The notes under the pieces: model-generated
What the model saw: the letters and a program-made list of their open reading frames with translations, nothing else
What the model was told of the DNA's origin: nothing
Database searches by the model: none
Shown: piece after piece, positions 55,200 to 63,916 of the stretch
Position numbering within the stretch: position 1 is the stretch's first letter
Layout: each line of letters begins with the position of its first letter
Assembly (NCBI GenBank): GCA_963837335.1
Contig: CAWINS010000019.1
Coordinates: 1-64,000, forward strand
Length of the DNA stretch: 64,000 bases
From: RYN-230 sp963837335
Lineage (GTDB): Bacteria; Actinomycetota; Actinomycetes; Streptosporangiales; Streptosporangiaceae
Direction: 5' to 3'
Position numbers and translations under genes: made by a program

Positions 55200-55793
55200 T
55201 CAGCCAGCAGATCGGCGGGCGGCCCACTCGTGGTCGAGGATGGACATCAGCACCTCGTCATACCAGCGCCCGTCGTGCAGCACGGACTCGCGAAGGCGGC
55301 CCTCCTCGACGAACCCGGCCTTCTCATAGGCGCGGATCCCGGCGGGATTGAACGGGGCCACGCCGAGCTGGATGCGGTGCAGGCCCATCTCGCGGAATCC
55401 GTAACTGACGATCACGCGCATCGCGTCCGTGCCGTAGCCGCGGCTGACGTACTCCCGGCCGAGGGCGATCCCGAGCGTCGCACACCGGTCCTTGGGGCGC
55501 GTGCCCCACAGCCCAACGTGGCCGACCAGCACCGGCGGATCATCGAGCGTCTCGATGGCGAAGCCGAGGTTGTCCTTGTCGTTCGCGCTCCACCGCGCGA
55601 TGCGCTCCTTCGCCGCAGCTTCCGACGGCGGCGCCACCCAGTTCGACAGCGTGGCCATGCGCCCGGGGTCCATCTCCCACTTCGCGAGCACCGGCAGGTC
55701 GTCGTCCCGCACGCCGCGCAGCCGGACCCGCTCGCCGACCAGGATCGAGTCGCCGTACCCGAATGCGCTGGAAACATCGGTGAGTTCGGTCAT
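55200..55793 (-). CDS. GNAT-family N-acetyltransferase (RimJ/RimL type)
   Basis: A 197-residue acetyltransferase: VRLRGVRDDDLPVLAKWEMD at the start, LGIALGREYVSRGYGTDAMR with the acetyl-CoA-binding Arg-Gly-x-Gly-T pattern (RGYGTDA), then HRIQLGVAPFNPAGIRAYEK and GFVEEGRLRES. The pattern matches ribosomal-protein or small-molecule GNAT enzymes. Substrate unknown. Start ATG 55793; the ribosome site is weak. It is divergent from the hydrolase gene at 56021. Confidence 0.87.
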   Translation of the reverse strand: MTELTDVSSAFGYGDSILVGERVRLRGVRDDDLPVLAKWEMDPGRMATLSNWVAPPSEAAAKERIARWSANDKDNLGFAIETLDDPPVLVGHVGLWGTRPKDRCATLGIALGREYVSRGYGTDAMRVIVSYGFREMGLHRIQLGVAPFNPAGIRAYEKAGFVEEGRLRESVLHDGRWYDEVLMSILDHEWAARRSAG

Positions 55794-56020
55794 GTAGCTG
55801 ATACTGCCGCATGCCGGCCCCCGTCACCGTCCCGGCCGCGCCAGCCGGCCCCGCTGGCCCTGGGTTGGACACTTCCGTAGATACCTACTAATTTGATCAC
55901 TAAGAAAGGAAATCGAGCCTGGCGGTGACCCGGCGAACCCGCCGCCGGCTGGCCGGCGGCCCGCTCAGCCGGCCGCCGGCCAGCCTGCTGACTATCTGAA
56001 GCTACGTCAAGGAGTCCCCG

Positions 56021-56769
56021 ATGACCCTGGCCGACCAGGATGTGCCAGTAATCGGCTGGAATGAGCCCGACGGCCTGATTCCGCGGGGCACGGTGATCGT
56101 GATTCCTGGCCGGGGAGAGCTGCCCACGGTCTACGAGCGCTTCGGGCGGCGGCTGGCCGCTGACGCCTACCGGGTCCGGGCCGTGGCTGATCCGTGGTGG
56201 ACGCCGAACTGGCCCGGGCGCAGGTCTCCGGCCTCCTGGCCGACTCCAGCCTGCCTGCCCCGCGGGTACTGGCCGGATCAGACACGGGCGCCCTGTTCGC
56301 GATCATGCTGGCCAGATCAGGCCTGGGCGCGGCCGTGGACGCACTGCTCCTGGCCGGCCTGCCCGCCACACCGCAGGCTGGCCCGGCGGCCTCCTGGGAA
56401 GAGGAGCTAGACGCCAGGACCTTCTGCCCAACCCATCGCGGGTGGCTGACCGCCTCGGCCGTGCGCCGGGGTGCGCTGTATGAGCCCATTCCGGCCGACT
56501 GGCTGGAGCGTGCGGATCTGGACGGGCTGGGCCTGCCCATTCTCGGCATCCACGGCGGTGATGACCCAATCAGCCCGCTGGGGCGGGTTCGCGACCGGTA
56601 CGCCGCGGCTCCCTCGGCTGAACTGATCCGCATCACAGCCGGCCGGCACGACGTGCTCAACGACCAGACGCACCGGACGGCGGCCGCCGTCGTCGTACTG
56701 TTCCTGGAACGGATCCGGCAGGACCCGGGCCCGCGCCCGATTGCGGTCCCGGAGCAACTGGCACGATGA
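56021..56769 (+). pseudogene. Alpha/beta hydrolase, one missing base
   Basis: From ATG 56021 (AAGGAG upstream) the protein begins MTLADQDVPVIGWNEPDG, GTVIVIPGRGELPTVYERFG and AADAYRVRAVADP. At about 56193 it moves to another frame and continues VVDAELARAQVSGLL, then LAGSDTGALFAIMLARSG (nucleophile elbow, with Asp as GSDTGA), ILGIHGGDDPISPLG and RHDVLNDQTHR. Adding one G (GATCC-G-GTGGTG) would restore an intact protein of about 249 residues. It resembles short serine- or aspartate-hydrolase family members of unknown substrate. Confidence 0.75.
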
Positions 56770-56990
56770 TGAACGGGCCCGGCGCCGCCGTCAGGGCGGC
56801 AAGGTACGGGGGGTGGGTCGTGGGAGCGTGCCGGGATCCGTACCTGCCCGGTCCAGCCGGAGTCGCCCGGGACCGGCTGTGCCTGCCGGAACCTGAGCGA
56901 AGTGTGCTTCATATGTGCTAAACCCAGCCTCGGAACAGGCAAAAGTGGCTGAGGTAGCGGAATCCGCAAAACAGAACTCGAAGGAGAAAC

Positions 56991-57650
56991 ATGGCTCTCG
57001 CGCTTGGGGACATCGCCCCAGACTTCACCGCCGACACGACTGAGGGGCCGATCAACTTCCACGAGTGGATCGGTGACTCGTGGGCGGTCCTGTTCTCTCA
57101 CCCGAAGGACTTCACCCCGGTCTGCACGACCGAACTCGGCTACATGGCCAAGATCAAGCCCGAGTTCGACAAGCGGAACGTAAAGATCATCGGGCTCTCG
57201 GTCAACCCGACCGGGAAGCATGAGCAGTGGGCGAACGATATCCAGGAGACCCAGGGAACCGCGCCCAACTATCCCATCATCGGCGACGGCGACTTCAACG
57301 TCTCGAAGCTGTACGGGATGCTGCCGGCCAGCACCACGGGCGACCCGGCGAACCGGACGCCAGCCGATAACCAGACGGTTCGCAACGTGTTTGTCGTCGG
57401 CCCGGACAAGAAGGTGAAGCTGATCCTCATCTACCCGATGACGACCGGCCGCAACTTCGACGAGGTTCTCCGGGTTATCGACTCGCTCCAGCTGACGGCC
57501 AAGCACCGGGTCGCCACGCCGGTCAACTGGAAGTCGGGCGAGGACGTGATCATCGCCGGCTCCGTTTCCGATGACGAGGCGAAGACGATCTACCCCGAGG
57601 GATGGAAGGCGCCCCGGCCCTACATCCGCATCGTGCCCCAGCCGAGCTGA
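56991..57650 (+). CDS. 1-Cys peroxiredoxin (Prx6 type)
   Basis: A 219-residue intact enzyme starting at ATG 56991 behind GAAGGAG. It has the AhpC/TSA core with the peroxidatic Cys in FTPVCTTELGY, the Prx6-specific long C-terminus (GEDVIIAGSVSDDEAKTIYP) and no resolving Cys. It reduces peroxides and alkyl hydroperoxides in the cytosol, needing an external thiol such as mycothiol in actinobacteria. It is preceded by a 220-bp non-coding stretch with an AT-richer region that probably holds its promoter. Confidence 0.93.
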   Translation: MALALGDIAPDFTADTTEGPINFHEWIGDSWAVLFSHPKDFTPVCTTELGYMAKIKPEFDKRNVKIIGLSVNPTGKHEQWANDIQETQGTAPNYPIIGDGDFNVSKLYGMLPASTTGDPANRTPADNQTVRNVFVVGPDKKVKLILIYPMTTGRNFDEVLRVIDSLQLTAKHRVATPVNWKSGEDVIIAGSVSDDEAKTIYPEGWKAPRPYIRIVPQPS

Positions 57651-57737
57651 GTACCCAGGCGACCGGATCGTATGGTCAATCTTCTCCGCTCTTAGCGGGC
57701 CGGGTTCTGGCTGGTTCGTGGTCGCCGGCTGGCGTGG

Positions 57738-58460
57738 TCATACCAGCAGTTGCGCGCCCTCGGCATGCAGCACGGTCCCGGTGACGAGGCCGTCGCTGAT
57801 CAGGTAGCTGACGGCGTTGGCGATGTCTTCCGGCTGCCCGATTCTCCGCCCGGGCAGCCGGGCGGCCAGGTCGGCCAGCCTGGCCTGCTTCACCTCCGGT
57901 GACGCCAGCTGGTTCCAGACGGGCGTGTCCACCCAGCCGGGGGACACGGCGTTGACGCGGATCGGGCCGAGTTCCAGCGCCAGGGCCCGGACCATGGACT
58001 CCAGCGCGCCGTTGACCGTTGCGGCCAGCATCCCGCCAGGAGCGGGCCGGTAGGCGGCGATGCCGGAGGTGAACGTGATGCTCCCAGGGGCCGTCATGCG
58101 CGGTGCGGCCAGTTGCGCTGCGAACAGCGGCCCGAGGATCTTGGACCGCAGGGCCCGCATCACGCTGTCCTCGGTCAGCGTGACGGCGGCGCCGTAGGGA
58201 AGGTCCGCCGCGGTCACGACAAGATGGGCGAGTGTCCCGGCGCGGTCAAACACGCGGGTGAGCTGGGCCCGGTCGGCAATGTCGGCCGGGACGGCCGTGC
58301 GCCGGCCCGGGTGGCCGAGGTCTTTGCTCGCCGCGTCAAGCCGCTGCTGGGACCTTCCGGCGATCACTACCAGGGCTCCCTCGGCCAGGCAGCGGCGGGC
58401 TACTGCCAGCCCGAGTCCGGAACTGCCGCCGATGACCACGACCGTGTCGTTCTCGTTCAT
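57738..58460 (-). CDS. SDR-fold oxidoreductase lacking the usual Tyr-x-x-x-Lys
   Basis: A 240-residue SDR with VVVIGGSSGLGLAVARRC (cofactor Gly motif), ALVVIAGRSQQRL, VVTAADLPYG in place of NNAG, and Ser in TFTSGIAAYRP. Where YxxxK is expected it reads LAATVNGALESMVRALALEL. A group of SDRs with this AAVNGALE pattern is known, so this is divergence rather than damage, but the catalytic mechanism is unclear. ATG 58460 overlaps the MarR stop (ATGA), so the two genes form one operon. Confidence 0.83.
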   Translation of the reverse strand: MNENDTVVVIGGSSGLGLAVARRCLAEGALVVIAGRSQQRLDAASKDLGHPGRRTAVPADIADRAQLTRVFDRAGTLAHLVVTAADLPYGAAVTLTEDSVMRALRSKILGPLFAAQLAAPRMTAPGSITFTSGIAAYRPAPGGMLAATVNGALESMVRALALELGPIRVNAVSPGWVDTPVWNQLASPEVKQARLADLAARLPGRRIGQPEDIANAVSYLISDGLVTGTVLHAEGAQLLV

Positions 58461-58963
58461 GCCTCTTCCTCGATTCCTCTCAGCAGCTTCTTCAGGAGCG
58501 CTGCGAGCGCCCGCCGGTCCTCATCGGGCAAGGACGCGATCATCGTCGCCTCGCATTGCATGTGCGCGGCCATGGCGCGATCCGCGACCGACTTGCCCCG
58601 TGCGGTGAGGCCGACGAGGTTGCTGCGGCGGTCTGTGCGGCCAGAGATGCGTTCCACCAGCCCCGCCCGGGCCAGCGCATCCACCCGGTGCGTCATCGCG
58701 CCGGAGGTCAGGACCAGCTCCTGATAAAGCGCCGTCGGGGTGAGCTGGTAGGGCGGCCCGGTTCGCCGCAGCGTGGCCAGCACGTCGAAGCCACTGCGGT
58801 CCAGGCTCTCCTGCCGCAGGACCCGCCGGATCTGGGCGTCGGCGAGGTGCGCGGCGCGGAGAATGCGCCCGATGACCTCCATCGGTGAGGTGTCCAGCCC
58901 GGGTTCCTCGTCCGCCCACTGGGCGCGGGCACCGTCGATCCGGTCAGGCGGATCTATCTGCAT
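58457..58963 (-). CDS. MarR-family transcriptional regulator
   Basis: A 168-residue winged-helix regulator starting at ATG 58963. The core is intact: VLATLRRTGPPYQLTPTALYQE, LVLTSGAMTHRVDALARAGLV, ERISGRTDRRSNLVGLTARGK. MarR proteins usually repress a neighbouring detoxification gene and respond to phenolic compounds. It is followed by the SDR gene with a 4-bp overlap. There is no ribosome site upstream of the ATG, which lies only a few bases from a dyad at 58970-58987; translation may be leaderless. Confidence 0.88.
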   Translation of the reverse strand: MQIDPPDRIDGARAQWADEEPGLDTSPMEVIGRILRAAHLADAQIRRVLRQESLDRSGFDVLATLRRTGPPYQLTPTALYQELVLTSGAMTHRVDALARAGLVERISGRTDRRSNLVGLTARGKSVADRAMAAHMQCEATMIASLPDEDRRALAALLKKLLRGIEEEA

Positions 58964-58969
58964 GCTAAG

Positions 58970-58987
58970 TATCTTAACTTGCAGATA
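58970..58987. promoter_or_regulatory. TATCT-N8-AGATA dyad, probable MarR operator
   Basis: An 18-bp dyad immediately upstream of the MarR start codon, in a rare AT-rich stretch. The position fits autorepression. Confidence 0.5.
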
Positions 58988-59030
58988 AATATAGGGCAAC
59001 CGCGCGCGGTGGTCGGGCGGCCCGGACGGT

Positions 59031-59090
59031 GGCGGTCAGGCCGGACGGTGGCGGTCAGGCCGGACGGTGAGCGGTCAGGCCGGACGGTTG
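59031..59090. repeat. 19/20-bp tandem repeat
   Basis: GGCGGTCAGGCCGGACGGT at 59031-59049 and 59050-59068 is followed by a near copy from about 59069 and preceded by a diverged copy (59016-59030). The last copy overlaps the stop region of the lipoprotein gene. Confidence 0.85.
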
Positions 59091-59863
59091 AATGGCACGG
59101 TTACCGTGATGGTGTCGGGGAACCAGCGGGCTCCGCCCGGATGCTGCGGCGCCCCGCATACGGTCTGCAGGTACCTCATCGGCGGCCCGAAGCCCGCGAG
59201 CGTGTCGCCGGCCGGAAATCCGTAGCTGTCCTGGATGACGTACGAGAGTGTGCCGACGTATCGCCCATTCTCGCGGCGGCCGCTTCCGGTCACGGTCAGG
59301 CCCTGAGTGCCGCGAAATCCCCAGTACAGGTCGCTGGTCTTGGACTCGAATGCCACCGTCGGCAGCGTCGCGGGGGAGAGCCGGAGGTGAGTCCGGCCCG
59401 CCTTCAGCTGGCTGAGGACCGCGGCCTGGACTTCGCTGTCCACCGCCCGGAAAGCGCTGCTGGCCCGCGCCTTCCTGGAGATCGGCGATCCCGCCCGGTA
59501 GTCGACCTCCGTGCCCTTCCCGGTCAGGAAGTGGGTCAGGAGGTCAGCCGACACGGGGAAGCGGGCCAGGGTGAACCCGTTGGCCACCCTGACGCCCACA
59601 GCCTCGTCGGCCGCGAACGTCGCGCTGTCGCACGCTGCCTCCGGCGTCTGCGCGTGCGTGTCCTGGCTTCCATTGGCCGGCACCGGGTGGACCCCCGCGA
59701 CGCTGAAGGCAAACGGGGCATCGGGGGAGGGACGCGCGGTGGCCGCGGGAGACCCGGCCGCCGGTGACCCCGCAGAGCATCCGGACAGCACGGCGGCACA
59801 TCCCGACAGCACGGCGACGAGGCACAGGGATGCGGCGGAGAGGATCGACTCCTTCGCCGGCAT
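59075..59863 (-). CDS. Lipoprotein of unknown function
   Basis: About 262 residues. The signal contains two possible lipobox Cys (CLVAVLSGC and AAVLSGC), followed by a Ser/Pro/Ala linker. The rest is mixed alpha/beta with ACDSATFAADEAVGVRVANGF, FPVSADLLTHFLTGKG and a C-terminal DTITVTVPFNRP; no family is recognised. One Cys pair (EAACDS, QTVCGAP) could form a disulfide. Divergent from the P450 gene. Start may be 59863 or 59881. Confidence 0.7.
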   Translation of the reverse strand: MPAKESILSAASLCLVAVLSGCAAVLSGCSAGSPAAGSPAATARPSPDAPFAFSVAGVHPVPANGSQDTHAQTPEAACDSATFAADEAVGVRVANGFTLARFPVSADLLTHFLTGKGTEVDYRAGSPISRKARASSAFRAVDSEVQAAVLSQLKAGRTHLRLSPATLPTVAFESKTSDLYWGFRGTQGLTVTGSGRRENGRYVGTLSYVIQDSYGFPAGDTLAGFGPPMRYLQTVCGAPQHPGGARWFPDTITVTVPFNRPA

Positions 59864-60078
59864 CCGGTGGGGGCGTCGCACAGCCTGAGCATCCCATGGC
59901 TGCCTGTGTGACCGCGGGCGGTGCTGCGGCCGGGATACCCGGTGGACCTGGGTATCCGGGCCGGCCAGGCCCGGCTATCCGGGCCTGCAAGCGAAATGCA
60001 ATGAAACCGTGCGGAGCGGCCTCCGAAGCTGGAGGCGGGCGGGGACTGTCCCTGCCCGGGCAGCCCGAAGGAGTCACC

Positions 60079-61221
60079 GTGACCGCCACCACCACCGGCC
60101 ACCCGCCCGTCCTGCGTTTCGATTCCCAGCCTGACGGCGGGCCGCCGCCCATTCTTCGCGCCGGCGGCCACGACTTTGCCTTCCGTCCCGCCGGCGGCCC
60201 GCCGATGCTTATCCTGCGGCGGCGCTCCGACGTGCTCCGCGCCCTCACCAGCACCAGGAATTTCGGCATGGCCGCCGTCACCGGGACCGGCGGGCTGCTC
60301 CGCTGCCCGCTCACCGGAGCGGAAATGCAATCCCCGGACGGCGGCCTGCTGAACATGAACCCGCCGCGGCTGCGCTCGTACCGGCAGCGGATCGCCGGGC
60401 TGTTCACCCGCCGCGCTGCGGAAGCGACCCGCCCGCTGGTCCGGGCCCTCGCCCGCAACCTCGCCGACACACTGCACGGCCGCGCCACCGCGGACGCCCT
60501 CACCGGGTTCGCCGAGCCGTTCACCGCCACCGCGATCAGCGCGGCCATGGGGACACCACTAGCCGACTGGGACCGGATCCTCGACGCCTCCCGGATCGCG
60601 TTCGCCGTCGTCCCCGGCCCGGGCGCCGTCGACGACGTGGCCGCGGCGTGGGCTGATCTGTACAGCTACTACACCCGCGCCGCGGCCCGGCCCAGCGGGG
60701 GATTAACCACCCAGCTCGCCGGAGCGCTGGACGGGCACACGGCCGCCCAGATCGCGCACGTCACCGGCACCGTCTCCAACGGGTTCGGCGCGATGCTCCC
60801 GGTCATCGCCGTCGCCATCGCCGAACTCGCCCGGCAGCCGCACGTCATCGCCTCCTGCACGCGGGGGGAGCGCACCTGGGCGTCCGTCGCGGACGAACTG
60901 CTGAGCACCCGCACGATGTTTCCCGTGGCGCTCCCGCGCATCGCCCTGGCCGACACGTGGCTCGGCGGACGGCCGATCCCCAAGGGCACAACCGTGCTGC
61001 CGTCCCTCATCGCCGCGGCGCACGATGGCCCGGCCTCATCCAGCATCCCGTTCGGAGCGGGCCCGCACTTCTGCCCCGGGGCCGCGCTCAGCCGCCTCTG
61101 GCTCGCTGCCGCGCTCGAGGCGTTCTTCGGGACGTTTCCCCGTGCGCGGCTGGCGGGTGACCTGGACTGGCAGGCGGGAACCCTGCCGGTCCCACGGGAG
61201 ATAACGCTGGTGCTGCGCTAA
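60079..61221 (+). CDS. Cytochrome P450-like protein with altered core motifs
   Basis: A 380-residue protein starting at GTG 60079 behind GAAGGAG. The haem-binding loop is clear: FGAGPHFCPGAALSR with the axial Cys at about residue 332. The helix C region (NMNPPRLRSYRQRIAGLFTRR) and LADTWLGGRPIPKGTTVLPSL also fit bacterial P450s. Two normally invariant features are changed. The K-helix Glu-x-x-Arg reads DELLSTR (Glu-Leu-Leu-Ser), and the I-helix (A/G)GxxT reads VSNGFGAML without Thr. It may be a P450 with a non-monooxygenase role or a decaying copy. No ferredoxin gene is adjacent. Confidence 0.82.
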   Translation: MTATTTGHPPVLRFDSQPDGGPPPILRAGGHDFAFRPAGGPPMLILRRRSDVLRALTSTRNFGMAAVTGTGGLLRCPLTGAEMQSPDGGLLNMNPPRLRSYRQRIAGLFTRRAAEATRPLVRALARNLADTLHGRATADALTGFAEPFTATAISAAMGTPLADWDRILDASRIAFAVVPGPGAVDDVAAAWADLYSYYTRAAARPSGGLTTQLAGALDGHTAAQIAHVTGTVSNGFGAMLPVIAVAIAELARQPHVIASCTRGERTWASVADELLSTRTMFPVALPRIALADTWLGGRPIPKGTTVLPSLIAAAHDGPASSSIPFGAGPHFCPGAALSRLWLAAALEAFFGTFPRARLAGDLDWQAGTLPVPREITLVLR

Positions 61222-61262
61222 CCGGGTCGCGCCCGAGACAGGATCTGATTCTGCCCGGGCGG

Positions 61263-61694
61263 CTACTTCTGGTCTGAGATGACGACCACCGGGCAGGCCG
61301 CGTGGTGCGTGACCTGGGCACTCAGCGAGCGGGTCAGCATCCGGGCGATGCCGCTGCGCTCTTCGACGACGACCATGTCCGCGTCATGCGAGGCCTCGAT
61401 GAGGGCGTCAGCCGGCTGGCCGATGAACCCGCGCACCGTGACCGAACTGGGCCGGTCCTCGCCGAGCTTGCTCATCGTCTTGGTTACTGCCTCCTTGACG
61501 GCGTCCACGGTCTTTTCTGCTTCGGGCCGGTCCGCGGGATAGATGATCGGATTGCCAGTCCAGGGGCTCGCCGCGACCTGGTGGACGGCCAGCACCGTCA
61601 GCGGAGTGTGCTCAAGCGTCGCGTGCGTCACGGCCCATTCGAGTGCGTGCTGCGAGTCAGCTGAGCGATCAAGGCTAACCACGATTCCAGACAT
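61263..61694 (-). CDS. Universal stress protein (UspA family)
   Basis: A 143-residue single-domain protein starting at ATG 61694. It has IVVSLDRSADSQHALEWAV at the start, and near the end DMVVVEERSGIARMLTRSLS with AQVTHHAACPVVVI. The usual ATP-binding G-2x-G-9x-G(S/T) reads VEERSGIARML..., so nucleotide binding is doubtful and this may be a non-ATP-binding Usp. Known roles are stress adaptation. Convergent with the P450 gene. Confidence 0.85.
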   Translation of the reverse strand: MSGIVVSLDRSADSQHALEWAVTHATLEHTPLTVLAVHQVAASPWTGNPIIYPADRPEAEKTVDAVKEAVTKTMSKLGEDRPSSVTVRGFIGQPADALIEASHDADMVVVEERSGIARMLTRSLSAQVTHHAACPVVVISDQK

Positions 61695-61979
61695 TTCCTT
61701 GCTCTTTCTTAAGGGCTGCTCTCTGCGGGCGGCCACGTCTGCTGGAACGCCGCGCAGTCAGGAGCGCTTCCGGCCCTAACACCCTTCATGCACGAAACCG
61801 GATGATCCATGCGCCTTCTATGCGGTGCATGCGCCCACGGGCGTGAGACGATGCCCGGCTCGTTGCGCGTTACGATCGGCCCCATGCGGTTTGTGCTCCC
61901 GGTGGCCGTTACCCGCTATCCCGCGTTACGGTCCGGTGCCTGATTCCGGCGCGCGGGCGGGACAGGGGCCGCTGCCCCG

Positions 61980-62335
61980 GTGCCGCTCGCCAGCCCGTTC
62001 GACCAGCGGGTGATCTGGATTGGCGGGATCGTCTTCGCCGTGCTGATGGCATTGTCGGCGCGGTATGGCTTTGACCGCGACGAGCTGTACTTCCTGGACG
62101 GCGCCCGGCACCTGCAGGCCAGCTACGTTGATCAGCCGGTGCTCGCGCCCCTGTTTGCCTGGGTGTCTCTCAAGCTGTTCGGCGTGTCGCTGCCGGGGCT
62201 GCGGGTGTGGCCCGCGCTCGCGGCAGGGGCCACGGTGGTGGTCGGCGGAGCTTCTTCGCCATCGCGCTGGTCATCGGGGCCCTGCTCAGCGGCGGCCGCC
62301 GGATGATCTGGAACCGCTGGTTCCTGGCCAGCGCG
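61980..62335 (+). pseudogene. Glycosyltransferase family 39 (PMT/ArnT-like), N-terminal remnant
   Basis: From GTG 61980 about 90 residues match the start of a GT39 membrane transferase: a first helix (WIGGIVFAVLMALSARYGF), the catalytic-loop DRDELYFLDGARHLQASY and DQPVLAPLFAWVSLKLF, then LRVWPALAAGATVVVGG. At about 62250 this ends abruptly. Another frame then shows an isolated membrane segment, FFAIALVIGALLSGGRRMIW, that may be a later helix of the same protein. The remaining several hundred residues are absent, and a methyltransferase gene follows at once. Confidence 0.7.
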
Positions 62336-62362
62336 GCGTATCGCGTCGGGCATGGTGTGGTT

Positions 62363-63136
62363 ATGGCATTGAATCCGCCGGGCCAGTACGCCGATGACCG
62401 GAACCTGCGGGCCCGCCAGCGGCTGTGGCGGTATCAGGATCCGTACTTCGACGTCGCGGCCTGGGTTCTGGATCTGGCCCGGCTCGCGCCGGGGCTGCGG
62501 GTGCTGGATGCCGGCTGCGGCAACGGTGAGTACCTGCGCGCGCTGGCCAGGCAGCCAGTGCACGCGGCCGGGTGCGATCTGTCGATGGGGATGCTGCGGG
62601 CGGCTGCCTGCCCGGCGCTGCTCAATGCCGATGTCGCCGCGTTGCCAGCGCGGGACGGCGCCTTTGACGTCGTGCTGGCGGTCCACATGCTCTACCACGT
62701 GCCCGGCCGGGAAGCAGCCCTCCAGGAACTGCGCCGCGTCCTGGCGCCCGGAGGCGTGTGCATCACGGTGACCAACGGCGCGCGGCACATCCGCTCGCTG
62801 CGCGCGCTGGTCGAGCAGGCCGTCCGGACCGCGGCACCCGGCTGGCGCATGTACCCGGCCACCCGCGTGTTCACCGCCGAGAACGCGGCAGCCCAGCTGG
62901 AGGTGGCGTTTGATTCCGTTACCTGCGTGCGCCCGGCCAGCGAACCGCCGGTGGTGATCGGTGATGCCGCGGTGGCCGCGGACTACGTGGCCAGCCTGGC
63001 CAGCCATTACCAGGATGAGGTCGCCCGCCCCTGGCCCGAGGTCGTCGAGGACGTGCGTCGGGACGTGCAGGCCGTGATCGACCGTGAGGGCGCCTTCATT
63101 ACCTACGGTGACCTGGCCGCCTTCGTGTGCCGCTAA
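62363..63136 (+). CDS. Class I SAM-dependent methyltransferase
   Basis: A 257-residue enzyme from ATG 62363 (MALNPPGQYADDRNLRARQR). It has the SAM motif VLDAGCGNGEYLRALA, then DAAAL-like LNADVAALPARDGAFDVVLA, the post-motif AVHMLYHVPGRE and VLAPGGVCITVTNG. The fold is Methyltransf_11/25; substrate unknown. It reads out of the GT39 remnant, and the in-frame sequence upstream of the ATG belongs to that remnant, so earlier starts are less likely. It overlaps the convergent TetR gene by 4 bp. Confidence 0.83.
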   Translation: MALNPPGQYADDRNLRARQRLWRYQDPYFDVAAWVLDLARLAPGLRVLDAGCGNGEYLRALARQPVHAAGCDLSMGMLRAAACPALLNADVAALPARDGAFDVVLAVHMLYHVPGREAALQELRRVLAPGGVCITVTNGARHIRSLRALVEQAVRTAAPGWRMYPATRVFTAENAAAQLEVAFDSVTCVRPASEPPVVIGDAAVAADYVASLASHYQDEVARPWPEVVEDVRRDVQAVIDREGAFITYGDLAAFVCR

Positions 63137-63843
63137 TCCGGCCGCCACTCCCGCCCGGGGCCGGGCGAGGACCCAGGGTGCCCGCCCCCAGTCGCCGGCG
63201 GGGGAAGCAGCTGGCTGATGAGGGTGCCCGCCAGCCATTGCCCGTACCGGCCGGGGGGCCAGCCCCGGTCGCAGACGAGCAGCCGGTAGACCTCGGGGGA
63301 CATGAGCGCGTGGATGATGTCCGCGGCGTCGCGCTCGTTCAGGTTCGGCCGTAGCCCGCCCGCGCGGGCCAGGGACCGGGCGATCTGCCCTTGGCCCTCC
63401 TGCCGTTTCTGGGTGTACTCGTCGAGCAGCGCCGCCGCCTCGGGGTCGGAGCCGGCGGCGCTCACCAGGATCCGGTAGACGGTTGCCGACCGTGAATTGA
63501 TCTCGCGGCAGATGGTGGCGAACCCCGCCAGCTGCCTCCCGGGATCCGCGTCGGCCAAGAGCGCCCGGGCGCCGGCCCGCGCCTGCAGGGGCACCGCCTC
63601 GTCGTCACCGGCGATCGAGACGTCGAGCAGGGCCTTGAGGATGCCGAGTTTCGAGGAGAACAGCCGGTACACCGTCGCGGGCGGGACATCGGCCAGGTCG
63701 CTGAGGGCCTCGATGGTCGTTGCGGCGTAGCCGCGGTCGGGGAACAGGGTCCGGGCGGCCTGGACGACCGCGGCGCGGGCCAGGCGGGTCCGGGCCTGGC
63801 CACCCCGGCCGCCGGCGGATCGTCCCTTGACATCAGCAGCCAT
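63133..63843 (-). CDS. TetR-family transcriptional regulator
   Basis: A 236-residue regulator starting at ATG 63843. The N-terminal HTH reads AARTLFPDRGYAATTIEALS, then ADVPPATVYRLFSSKLGILKALL; the ligand-binding C-terminal domain is helical and ends in a Pro/Gly-rich tail. Divergent from the gene starting at 63917, which it probably controls through the repeats at 63869-63905. Confidence 0.87.
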   Translation of the reverse strand: MAADVKGRSAGGRGGQARTRLARAAVVQAARTLFPDRGYAATTIEALSDLADVPPATVYRLFSSKLGILKALLDVSIAGDDEAVPLQARAGARALLADADPGRQLAGFATICREINSRSATVYRILVSAAGSDPEAAALLDEYTQKRQEGQGQIARSLARAGGLRPNLNERDAADIIHALMSPEVYRLLVCDRGWPPGRYGQWLAGTLISQLLPPPATGGGHPGSSPGPGREWRPD

Positions 63844-63868
63844 GAAAGTGATAGTACCGCTGCCAAAT

Positions 63869-63905
63869 TGAGAGTGCTACTCTCGATCTGAGAGTGCTAT
63901 GAGAG
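63869..63905. promoter_or_regulatory. Repeated GAGAGTGCTA boxes, probable TetR operator
   Basis: TGAGAGTGCTAC (63869-63880) and TGAGAGTGCTAT (63889-63900) are direct repeats 20 bp apart. The first includes a perfect GAGAGT-GCT-ACTCTC dyad (63870-63884) and the second is followed by GAGAG. They lie between the divergent TetR gene and the gene at 63917. Confidence 0.65.
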
Positions 63906-63916
63906 GAATCCCGGGA

